64,000 bases of DNA from Theobroma cacao (taxonomy: Eukaryota; Streptophyta; Magnoliopsida; Malvales; Malvaceae): assembly GCF_000208745.1 (NCBI RefSeq), contig NC_030855.1, positions 16,989,952 to 17,053,951 of the forward strand, written 5' to 3'. The notes under the pieces were generated by a model that saw only the letters and a program-made list of their open reading frames with translations, was not told where the DNA came from and did no database searches. Both the position numbers and the translations under genes were made by a program. Numbering within the stretch: the stretch's first letter is position 1; each line of letters begins with the position of its first letter. This document shows, one piece after another, positions 10,801-20,690 of the stretch.

Positions 10801-13078
10801 ATGGACTTCTGGCCAGAGTTTCTTGCAAGTAGCTGGGGAAGAGAATTTGTGGCTGGAGGGTTTGGTGGCATGGCTGGCATCATCTCTGGTTACCCACTCG
10901 ACACCCTCAGGATCCGGCAACAAAGCTCAAATTCAGGTTCCGCCCTCAGCATCCTGCGCCGGGTTGTCGCGACGGAAGGACCTGGTGCACTCTATAGAGG
11001 CATGGGTGCACCATTGGCATCAGTCACCTTTCAGGTTCCTTTCTCATCTGTTCATTTAATAATTATGTCCCGGTGGTTCAATCAATTTTTTCAATCTAAG
11101 GTTTTGTTTATGTGGATCACAAGTTAGGTGTGAATTTTTTTATGCTTTGAGTTTAAGATATCTTACTGCAGTAAAATTTGTTCAAAAGTGCATTTAAGTG
11201 GATCACATGGGGGGTTCTTAGAACCTTATCAGGAGCTTGCTGATGAATTGTTGTTATCCAAGTGAACTCATCAATCTTGTTTGGTTCCCCAATATTTCCT
11301 GGTTTTATATGTTTATTGAAGCTGGTGCTTTGGAAAAGTATTTTGGCTTATTAGAGATTTTGTTGCTTTCACTGGTGTCACATTGCTTTTTGGTATTAAT
11401 CACATTCTATTAAAAAGGGGGATGGTGACTTGGTTTTCTTTTTTTTTTAATGTATATATTTGGTAAAGCCATTGTCCAGGAATTTGGCCTGATATGGTGC
11501 CTCTAGCTTATCAATGTGACAATATCTGATAATCTTCCTTTTCTTTTCCTGAATGATGTTTTCCAGTCACGCATATGTATTAGGATGTACATCCTGCTCA
11601 AAATTTATGATAGGAATTTGGCCGTATTCTTTTTTTTCTTTTTAATAAGGATTTTGATTTTGCTGAGACCTGGCCTTACCTTCTTTCCTCCGTAACCCAT
11701 TCCTTGCTCCTGATCCTATATTTTTATTATAGTAAGGTAGATATCATCTATTAAGTGGTACCTTCCTTTCTCTAAGAAAAAGAGTTGCTTTGCCCACAAG
11801 AACTGATCTCTGCAAGTAATCACTCAGGAACAGAGTCCTATTTGATCAACCCAAAAAAAAAAAAAGAAAGAGAGAGAACAGAAAAGAATTCACAGATGAA
11901 AGTTTTCCACTCTAAATCATCTTAAAATCACCTAGGTCAACTTCAACGGCAATGATAGCATTCCCCGATGGGTGCTTGTGCCCTGCTGCTCCCATTAAAG
12001 AGTTTAGAAAGGTGAGGTTAAAGTTCATTTTAGGAAGCTATTTTATACCTTGTTTACCTGCAATGCTTAGCCATTCGATATAAGAGAAAACTGGAAAGAT
12101 ATTACAGGCACATTCTTGCTTGGTTTGCAGTAATTTTATCTAAGTTATCATGCATGCAACAATGTGCATTATGGACATTCAAAATATAGGTCCTTTGAGT
12201 GTATATTGGACTGCTCAAACGTACCATTAAGCTCAGGTTGCACAGCCCTGGAAGGGTGACCTCACAAGCGTGCAGTTCTTCAATAATTTTTGACAATTGG
12301 ATCTCATTTTGATTTTGCATTTTTCTTTTGTTTCCGTGCTGACAGAAGGATTTGCACATTGCAGAATGCTATGGTTTTCCAGATATATGCTATTCTTTCA
12401 CGAGCATTTGACTCATCTGTTTCATCCACTGACCCTCCTGCCTACAAAGGTGTTGCTCTGGCAGGAGTTGGAACTGGGGCCCTACAGAGCATAATGCTCT
12501 CTCCAGTAGAACTAGTAAAAATCCGCCTCCAATTGCAGAATACCAGTTATCCAACTCTCCAATTGCCAAGAGCCCTTACAGGGCCAGTTACTGTTGCTAA
12601 AAGCATACTGAAAACAGAAGGCTTAAGGGGACTATACCGCGGTTTTACCATCACTGCCCTTAGAGATGCACCTGCTCATGGCTTCTACTTTTGGACGTAT
12701 GAGTATATGCGAGAACAGCTTCATCCAGGGTGCAGAAAGAGTGGCCAAGAAAGCCTGAGAACAATGCTGATAGCGGGAGGTTTAGCAGGGGTTGCTAGCT
12801 GGATTTGCTGCTATCCCTTAGATGTTGTAAAGACCAGACTGCAGGCTCAGTCACCATCCTCTCCACAAAAGTACAATGGTATCATTGATTGCCTCCAGAA
12901 AAGTGTAAAACAAGAGGGATTTGGCGTCCTATGGCGAGGACTGGGAACTGCTGTTGCTAGAGCTTTTGTAGTGAATGGGGCTATATTTTCTGCTTACGAG
13001 ATTACATTGAGGTGTTTATTCAACAATGGAAACATTCAGACAGAGAACACAATCGAGAATAATCTGGACAATACTTAA
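10801..13078 (+). CDS. BAC2: Mitochondrial basic amino acid (arginine/ornithine) carrier BAC2
   Basis: Two exons, 10801-11034 and 12365-13078, join in phase 0 across a 1330-base intron to give 315 residues. This is a mitochondrial carrier of the inner membrane with three repeats of about 100 residues. The carrier signature Px[D/E]xx[K/R]x[R/K] appears three times: YPLDTLRIR in repeat 1, SPVELVKIRLQ in repeat 2 and YPLDVVKTRLQ in repeat 3. Each is followed by a matrix EGxxxLYRG-type motif. The start MDFWPEFLASSWGREF and the junction VTFQ/NAMVFQIYA are those I associate with Arabidopsis BAC2 (At1g79900), which exchanges arginine, ornithine and other basic amino acids. In-frame codons upstream of 10801 (from 10699) continue the frame, but the family start is the Met at 10801. 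Two G-boxes lie upstream. A frame crossing the exon 2 acceptor from 12290 is intronic. Confidence 0.93.
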
Positions 13079-15339
13079 AGAGGATCAAAGATATAGACCA
13101 TGTAATGGTAATTCAATAACAATTTATTTATAGCTTATAAGAGCAGGCTAAGATTCGGGTATAATATGACATGATATTGAAGGACTGCTAGATCCTGGAC
13201 ATAAATGTTTCTAAAAGGAGAAACAATTGAAAAAATTGAAGTTATTCTGTCTTCGCTGTCAGCAGCTGGGAAGACCGCAACTTCAAAGTCTAGACAAGCA
13301 TTGACCCGATCAGGTTTAAGACATTGTGCAACGAGAAATAAAGTACCTCTATGGGAAAAGCCATGAGATTAATTAACCAACTTATTCTACATTATTCCAT
13401 CGGCATTATATAATCAGATACAATGGAGAAACAGATTCTATGTCCAACAATAAACAATAAGGACCTTGCTCAATGCATTATACACATTCCACTAGCTTCT
13501 GTCCTTTGCTTCTGCACCATCTAGCTCGATCACCCAGTGCATAGCAATTCAGTCCATTTGCCTTGGCGTCATCGAGCCCGCAGCTCATCTACCCTAGAGC
13601 ATATAATGGCCTAACACACGTTAAAAATTACTGAACCCACATGCACCTCTCACACTCCCTCGCATCATTTGTGCCACATCAATAGGAACCTGTCTCCTTC
13701 CAGAAACGGTCCAACAGGGATCCATCCGCTATATTTTGTGCTACTACCTCAGGAAGCACCGCCATCTTTGACTGCAAACATCTTATCCTTATTCATATTT
13801 TTATATACCAACCTGGACATGCTCCATCTTATCAATTTATCACATTCACTACTCATTTGTTAACATCATCAAATTTGAGTTCACTCGACTGCTTCTGGTA
13901 TTTGCACAGACTCTTGTCATTATAAGTCATTAGATTTGCTTAACTAGATATGAATCAGCCATGCATGGTGACCCAGAGTGAACAGCTTGGAGCATGATCC
14001 TGCCTCTTCAGCAAAGCCCTGCAGCGATGACTAGAAATTTTGCGCTGCAACTCCACTATGCTGCAATTTTATAGATTGGTGAATCAGAATGAAGCAACAG
14101 GGAAATGAGAGTGCAGATGAGATTAAGTTTTCTGGGTTGTTACCTTTGCCATTGGCCATCTACATAAACATTGGTTAAAGGAACAAGGAAAGAAGGTATT
14201 GTTTTGTGAATTCTACAAGTTTCAGAGAAAATATAAACAGGATCAACCAACAAGTATAAAGAGACGAAGTAGAAAAGCCTGGAGTATAGGATTGTCTTGA
14301 GACACTTGGATCCGATTTTCATTTATATAAATTGAAACAAGAAAGCACATCTACATGATCTTATTTGTTAGACTGGCATCCTCAACAACTCACATACTTC
14401 AAAATGAGATGTTCCCAGCATGCTAGTGCAATCTTTATGCATGTTATTTAGATAAATGACATCCAAGCATCTATTTAGAAATGCTGATAAATATGATGAA
14501 TACTGAGTTACTTGTGCAACCATAAATGTGAAATAGCAACAGTGTGAAAGAAAAACAAGCCACAAAAGAAGAAACGACTTTCAAAATCAGGTCCATAATT
14601 GTAGCAGCTATACTGGATGCATCTATTTGGAGACATTAGCATGCATCATTTGCATTGAAGAAAAAAAGTCTACCAGGCGATGGTAACTATGAATGAAGCA
14701 CAGAGAAATGCTATGGACTAATTAACAATGGTCTGTACTCTGTTGTTTCAGTTATAGGATCAAAACTGAATTTGGCAACTCGAAGCCCTGTGAAGCAATA
14801 GCTGTGTGATTTTTGTTCATAACAACAGGTTCTTACCAGTTATGCAATTCTACCAATAAACATACACAACTAATATTACAGTTGTGATTCTCCTCTATAT
14901 TAGCTCAGAGATGTTAATCTGTAAAAGTTTAAAAGAAAAAAAAAAAAGCCATAATCGAAAGTACAAAACAGAGAGCAAACATCCTATCATGTTAGCCTAG
15001 GGGGAAAGGAAAGAATGCTTAATTACACAAAACAAAAAAACTTCTTAACCAAGTCAGTCAACAGTATGGCGACACTGGGAATCTGTAATCACTGGATAGC
15101 AAACAACCACTGAATCAATCTTATCCAAAATTAAGTAATGAACAAAAAAATGTACTAATTACATAAACAGTTAGACTGATTAACCAACTTATTCTACTTC
15201 ATTTCAGTTTTATATTCTCAAAGAGTTGAACATATAAAATACAGCATATCTTAATCGTCAACCTTAGCAAAACTAAAACAACAACAGCCGTAAGAAAAAG
15301 CCAGACTCATATTCTTAACGACCAAGATACATAACTTGA
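13079..15339. other. Gene-free interval between convergent BAC2 and PDX1.2
   Basis: Contains the 3' untranslated regions of both genes. A 19-base direct repeat (ATTAACCAACTTATTCTAC) occurs at 13372-13390 and 15179-15197. The short open frames (13669-13863, 14140-14565) show nothing protein-like. No transposon ends were recognised. Confidence 0.5.
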
Positions 15340-16257
15340 TCAAGCCCCTCCTTCTCCAAACTGTTCCATCCTCTCCTCAGTAACATTAAGCCCTGCCATC
15401 TCCTCCTCTAATCCACAACTATTCACGACCAAAACATGAGGATCATTATAATGCCTAACAGCCTCTACAATCCCCCGAACACGCTTATACGGATCAGAAC
15501 AGTTATCAAACACTTCTGATCCCACAAAAACACCATCACACCCTAACTGCATCATCAATGCAGCATCCGCCGGAGTCAGAATCCCACCAGCAGCAAAATG
15601 CACCACCGGCAGCCTTCCCATTTGCTTAGTTTGAGCAACCAAATCATAAGGGGCAGCAATTTTCTTGGAAAACGCGAAAACTTCATCTTCATCCATATTA
15701 TTTAAAACCCTAATTTCACCCATCACAGACCTGACATTCTTAACAGTTTCAGCAATGTTACCAGTGCCTAACAAATCCCCTTGTGTTCTAATCATGGCAG
15801 CTCCTTCCCTCACTCTCCTCAACGCCTCGCCGAGGTTTTTGCAGCCGCAAACAAAAGGGCATATAAAATTATGCTTGTTAATAAAATTATCTTCGTCAGC
15901 TATAGCTAAAACCTCGCTTTCGTCAATGTAATCAACTCCGACTCGTTCGAGTATTTGGGCTTCGACAAAATGGCCGATGCGGGAACGAGCCATGACAGGG
16001 ACTGAAACAGTGCGTTTAATTTGTTTGATGAGAGAAGGATCCGGCATGCGCGAAATGCCTTGGCAATTGGGTTCGGTTAGAACTAAACAACAGGCGCCTG
16101 CTTCTTCGGCGATTTTGGCTTGGCTGAGGGTTGAGACTTGGAGAATGGCGCCACCGCGGAGCATTTGGGCCATGCCCACTTTGATTGAGAAGGAGTTTTT
16201 CTTGGCGTCAGTGATGGCCGTGTTGTTGTAGAGTGTAACGGCTCCGTCTTCGGCCAT
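15340..16257 (-). CDS. PDX1.2: PDX1.2-type pyridoxal 5'-phosphate synthase subunit (non-catalytic PDX1 paralogue)
   Basis: Single-exon gene of 305 residues with the PdxS/SNZ (beta/alpha)8-barrel fold. Family landmarks are [107 protein letters not shown]. Active PDX1 proteins make pyridoxal phosphate in a 24-mer with the PDX2 glutaminase and need two lysines. Here the lysine of the MAKARIGH motif is Arg91 (MARSRIGH) and that of the IRTKGE motif is Gln159 (IRTQGD); the Asp of GGVIMDV is Gln40. These are the hallmark changes of PDX1.2, a pseudoenzyme that co-assembles with and stabilises catalytic PDX1. A Met 10 codons upstream (16287) is in frame; 16257 was chosen because [10 protein letters not shown] matches the family N-terminus. 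A heat-shock-element array lies about 140 bases upstream. Confidence 0.93.
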   Translation of the reverse strand: MAEDGAVTLYNNTAITDAKKNSFSIKVGMAQMLRGGAILQVSTLSQAKIAEEAGACCLVLTEPNCQGISRMPDPSLIKQIKRTVSVPVMARSRIGHFVEAQILERVGVDYIDESEVLAIADEDNFINKHNFICPFVCGCKNLGEALRRVREGAAMIRTQGDLLGTGNIAETVKNVRSVMGEIRVLNNMDEDEVFAFSKKIAAPYDLVAQTKQMGRLPVVHFAAGGILTPADAALMMQLGCDGVFVGSEVFDNCSDPYKRVRGIVEAVRHYNDPHVLVVNSCGLEEEMAGLNVTEERMEQFGEGGA

Positions 16258-16362
16258 GGCTGTCAGATGCTTGTGGATTTGCTTCAATGGAGGAAGCCGT
16301 AGCGTTTTACGTTTCCCTGATTTTGAGTTTGTGGATTGATTAAGGGATGGGCGATGGGAGGG

Positions 16363-16369
16363 TATAAAA
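16363..16369 (-). promoter_or_regulatory. Candidate TATA-like site for PDX1.2
   Basis: On the gene strand this reads TTTTATACC. It sits about 105 bases before the start codon and about 30 bases on the gene side of the heat-shock elements. Position is right for a TATA box but the match is weak; the plus strand reads the cleaner TATAAAA, with no plus-strand gene following. Confidence 0.35.
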
Positions 16370-16397
16370 GAGGCGCTACCTGGCGGTGTTGGGTTGT

Positions 16398-16421
16398 TTC
16401 CAGAAGTTTCAATGAAGGTTC
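16398..16421 (-). promoter_or_regulatory. Heat-shock element array upstream of PDX1.2
   Basis: Five heat-shock-factor pentamer cores follow each other: TTC (16398), GAA (16403), TTC (16408), GAA (16414), TTC (16419). The spacing is the canonical two bases, except for one three-base gap between 16410 and 16414. The first three form a perfect TTCnnGAAnnTTC element. The array is 141 bases from the start codon. In Arabidopsis PDX1.2 is known to be heat-induced through HSFA1 factors, so these are very likely functional. Confidence 0.8.
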
Positions 16422-16463
16422 AAAGGTATGGGTTTATTTAGCCGGTGGGAAAGGAAATGTGTA

Positions 16464-16471
16464 GAAGCTTC
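16464..16471. promoter_or_regulatory. Second heat-shock-factor half-pair (GAAGCTTC)
   Basis: A palindromic GAAnnTTC element about 43 bases upstream of the main heat-shock array. Two units alone are weaker than three, but it adds to the cluster. Confidence 0.5.
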
Positions 16472-16489
16472 TGTCCCAGCTCTGGTTCC

Positions 16490-17832
16490 ATGTTGTAAGG
16501 TCCAGACAAGACTATTTTATTTATGTAATTTATAGGTTCATGTAATAATAATTATTAATATTAAATATAAAACTTGTACATAAAGATAAATAGATAATAA
16601 TTTAATCAAATATTTCATTGATAATTATTTTTTTAGTTGGAATAGAATGGTCTTAAATTATTTTAAAAATTGCACATTTAAATATTTGATTAAATGTTGA
16701 TGCATAAAGCAAAACACTTTTTTTAACTCTAATAAAGAGTTGGGAAAATTTAAAGGGATAAAAAATAAAATATTTCAAAATAACCAACAAATATAATTTA
16801 TATTATACTAAAATTTTCCCAACGTCTTGCTATGGGATAAAATTATTTTGTTTGAATAATTTCTAACTTTTAAAATATTGATTTTTTTTAGATATCATAA
16901 AATAATTAATTATATATCTTTAGTTTTTTGTTTTATTAATCATAATATAGTTGATATAATCAATTAAGCTTTCTAAGAGTTTATTTTTAGATACAACTAA
17001 TTGAATAAAATGCAATGTAAAAGATGAAAATTAGCAGTTAACTATTTTGTTTAGTGATAAGTATATGTATTCTCTTATTAAAGAGTTGGTTTCTAATCTT
17101 CAAACCAAAAAAGTTAAGCGTGAATATAATTTCCATTCATCAGATCACTATTCATAAGGTAAGAATACTATATATAAATATAAATATTTAAATTTTTTAA
17201 ATTTATTATTTAACCTTCTTTAATTTTATTTAATCAATTAGTTTCTTATTTTCATGTTACACATTCTCCATCTTCATTTCTTTCATTTCCGAGAATACAA
17301 AAATAATAGTACAAAATAAATTATTTTTTAATCTATTTAAGTATACATATAAGCATATTATATTATCATATAAAAATAAAATAATTAGTTTTTTAAAATA
17401 AAATAAAAAATTAAAATCAATTTTAACATTTACATTTTAATTAAATATTTAAATTATATATTTTTAGTTTTTATTATCATGAAATTATCAGTTAATTGAC
17501 ACTCTTTTTGTTTAAAAGTTCATATATGATTTTATAAATTATGTAGTAATTAAATATTCTAAATATGTTATTTTATCATATATTTATTTATTTTTTAGTT
17601 TATATTTTTATGCCGCAATTTTTTCTTTGTTTAATAAGAATATTTTTAGATCATTTTTTTCTTCCTTTCCTTTTTTTTTTTTTCTGTTTCCTTTAATGGA
17701 TTAAAAATAAAATAAGGCCTTAGGGCCTTAATTGGCTGAAAATTGTCAGCCAATTATGGTGCCTTAGGAACCTTACTTTATATCATGTAACAGATTTTAT
17801 ATGTGTATTTCTTTCTCTCTTTGTCCCTATAT
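16490..17832. other. AT-rich intergenic DNA, no gene seen
   Basis: Extremely AT-rich, with long A and T runs and no open frame of substance on either strand. No transposon ends recognised. Confidence 0.6.
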
Positions 17833-17861
17833 AGTATTAATATGTAAAACACATATATACC

Positions 17862-17892
<31 letters not shown>

Positions 17893-17908
17893 TTTACATA
17901 TTAATACT
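17833..17908. repeat. Perfect 20-bp inverted repeat around a (TA)n core
   Basis: The arm AGTATTAATATGTAAAACAC (17833-17852) is repeated as its exact reverse complement at 17889-17908. The 36 bases between are almost pure TA, so the stem can extend further. It would form a hairpin of roughly 30 base pairs. It could be a miniature foldback element or a recent palindromic duplication around a microsatellite; no flanking target duplication was identified. Confidence 0.8.
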
Positions 17909-18334
17909 AACTATTTATATATATTAAATGGACAGTTTTTGAAAAAAAATATCCCTTTTGTCTCATTCTCCCAAATCAAATCTAAATACTCAAATACCCA
18001 TATAGATATTATCGGCATCTATGCCACTCTGGTGTGAACTTTTGCCTCTGAAAGCGAACACAAGCTTCTATAAACAAGAGGATCAAATGTTGACACTCAA
18101 AGGTATTTTTATAGTATAAAGAGTTTTCTTTAACCAGAATCACATATAAGTTATGATTACATATTATCCCACAGATCAATAGACAGGGTTTTTTCTATGT
18201 TAGAAACGAATCTGGCACTCCTACTTCAATAAAGATTTTGTAATTAATACCATATACCCTTTCCCTTGCATTTTTATTTTCCTAAAAAATATATGGTAAT
18301 GGGAAATCGAATTGCATTGCACAAGTAAAATTAT

Positions 18335-19541
18335 GGGGGTGTTTGGTATACGGCTTATGGAGAACATTTTCTGTATTTTAAATAAATGTATTCACGTTGC
18401 AGTACTTGATTTGTTTAAAATAGATTGTAAAGTCTTCCCGTTGTAATGTCATTACAATGGGCAAAAGGTATCTGATTCCCTCCCATTACAAATGCAATTC
18501 CTTCTCTTCATCATCATCATCATCACCTCCTTCTTCTTCTTGCCTAGCCGCTCACCTGTATCAAATTTGCTAGCGTTTGTGGTCCAAGATGATGGTGGCT
18601 AGTTGATATGTGGTTTATATTTTCAGATCTTGCATATATCAGGTCTGATTGTTCGAAGTTGAAGTCTTATAGATTATCTATCATATCTAATAATTCATCA
18701 CTGATAGAGGTTAGGTTCTTGATTTCATGTCTTTATTTTCTATTTTTGTCTTGGTTTGCTGCCAATGAAGCTTTGATTGGAGATTGTATTTGTTTTGCCT
18801 GTGTTGGATGTTCTGCTGTTAGAGGACTTTGCATTACCCACGACTATTTGATGATGGGTGCGTGCGAGGAGGAAGGAGAAAAAAAACAAAAAAGAAAAAC
18901 GAACTGGGAGTTCTACATGCCAAATAAATTGATTTTATTAGTTGAATAAAATAAAAAATAATTAAATATATAATTGATAAATCATATATGAATTTTAAAA
19001 TAAAGAGTATACAAATTAAATGGAAATGATAATTGATTTTATAAATGTGTCATTAATATTAATTGATTAACTATTTTAAATTAATTAAATTTATCAATTA
19101 ACTAATTAATTAGTTGTTTAAATTAATTACTTATTTATAAAAAGTTTAAATTAAATAATTTAATTCTTTAAAACATAACTAATTTACCAAAAATAAATAT
19201 TGTATAATTTCACATATTTTAATATTTAAATAATTAATATTCAAATATCATATTATTTTATCATAATATTTTAATAATAAAATTGAAAAATTAAAAATTT
19301 ATATTAAAAATAATATAAATTAATTCAACTTTATATTTTTATACATAAGGCTAATTTTGAAAATTTATATTACATTTTCAATAAAATACCTCCAAACCAA
19401 ACACTATAATATAATTTTCTCAACAATTATATTCCTTACAATGATCACTTTTTCATGTTATACTAAATGCTATAAAATTATCTTTCCATTAATTACATAC
19501 TTAATAATTACATTCCTAACAAAATACCAAACGTCACCTAA
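18335..19541. mobile_element. Candidate non-autonomous TIR element (about 1.2 kb)
   Basis: The left end reads GGGGGTGTTTGGTAT (18335-18349) and the right end ATACCAAACGTCACCT (19524-19539), sharing a nine-base exact core (GTTTGGTAT) in inverted orientation. GGGTGTTTGG termini are typical of plant hAT- or PIF-like miniature elements. The interior is AT-rich with a short CATCAT/CTTCTT stretch near 18510-18540. The 113-codon frame at 18608-18949 has no recognisable domain. No clear target duplication was found. Confidence 0.4.
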
Positions 19542-20355
19542 GGGTAATATTATGTATGTTTTGTCCCAAGAGAATACCTAATGCTTAGCATTTAGAGACT
19601 CCAATTTTTTATAATCTTAAGATGGAAGTGGTGAAATTTATGGAATGGGAGAGAGTTACTTATTTTTGTCTATATCAAGCTAATTTAAAATTTTAATGTT
19701 ACCTATTACATATAATGAAGTTATCATCTAGACATGTGTATGCTTAGGTATATAATTAATGAGGTTATCATAAAGAAATATGTACATGTTACGGATCTCA
19801 CATTAGTAAAAAATATTACTGATCTTGAGTTTATAAATAAATACTTTCTTTCACTTAATAGGTATATTTTTAAAATTAAAAATGTGAGCCCATGGTAAGT
19901 AATATTAGAATAAATTTAAATTTTCATGAATTATAATAATAATTTTTTATTAAGATTAGGTAACGACGATCGCAATCGTCGGTTATTGTAACGACAATTG
20001 CTATTGCAACCGTCGATCGTTCCGATTAACCTTGTCGACTGATCGGCTCGATCGTCGAGAGGGACTCCTTCTCCCCTGAGTTGACCGATTAACTGACCAG
20101 TATGTTTTTTTTAAAGTGGGAAAATACAAAATTACCTTTCATTAAACCCCCTTAAAGGCTAAAGCAACACTTATGTTGCTATTATTTCCCTTTTCCCCCG
20201 ACGCTTCTAATTTTTCCTTCCCTTGGCGCCTCTCCCTCTCATACTAAACCCTAAACTAACAGCCACCAACCAAGTGGGTTCTCTTCCATTCTTCAACTGG
20301 GCCCTGAACAAGCTTTCTCTCTCTCACTTACACAAGAGCAAAGCTTCCTTTAACC
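19542..20355. other. Intergenic DNA with a CG-rich patch
   Basis: AT-rich to about 19960. Then come about 130 bases (19962-20090) rich in CGATCG and CGTCG motifs, including CTCGATCGTCGAG and CGATCGCAATCG, which stand out from the surroundings. The next 250 bases resemble the promoter and leader of the copied plastid L1 gene that follows. No intact gene seen. Confidence 0.5.
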
Positions 20356-20690
20356 ATGACTACTTGCACTACACCGTCATCATCGCTGATGCTAGCGTAC
20401 GCCGCATCTACAGTACATGGACAAGACCTCACTCCCTTTCTCTCTCCTTCAAATCCAACAAGCCTACCTTTTTTCTCTACCCACTCGTTCTCAAGACTTC
20501 CAAAGACAGGAAATCCAGCCTCAAATGGACCAATCTATGTCCCTAAAGGGATTCCAAGCATGTTGTTGTAGCTGCCGTGGCTGCGGAGGCTGCTGAGGGA
20601 AAAGAAGGAGTGGTTGAGGGTGCCACTGCAATTGCCACTGCCCTGCCTAAGCCCAAGAAAGGAAAGGCTGCGTTGCCTCTTAACCGAACC
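20356..20690 (+). pseudogene. Truncated, frameshifted fragment of plastid ribosomal protein L1 gene (PRPL1)
   Basis: The N-terminal part of chloroplast 50S ribosomal protein L1 (uL1c) is recognisable. The transit-peptide frame starts MTTCTTPSSSLMLAYAAS and runs on to a QDLTPFLS segment. After a frame change near 20545-20555 the other frame reads AAVAAEAAEGKEGVVEGA and then KPKKGKAALPL, the junction to the mature protein. At that point family sequence stops and an unrelated CCGAACCGAAACC-type repeat begins (from about 20690). About 110 of roughly 350 expected residues are present. No RNA-binding L1 domain follows, so it cannot make a ribosomal protein. It is a partial gene copy; whether made by transposon capture or segmental duplication is not visible. 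Confidence 0.75.

Noticed and set aside
16363..16369. Plus-strand TATAAAA as the promoter of a plus-strand gene.
   Set aside because: Nothing gene-like follows on the plus strand; its position fits the minus-strand PDX1.2 promoter better.
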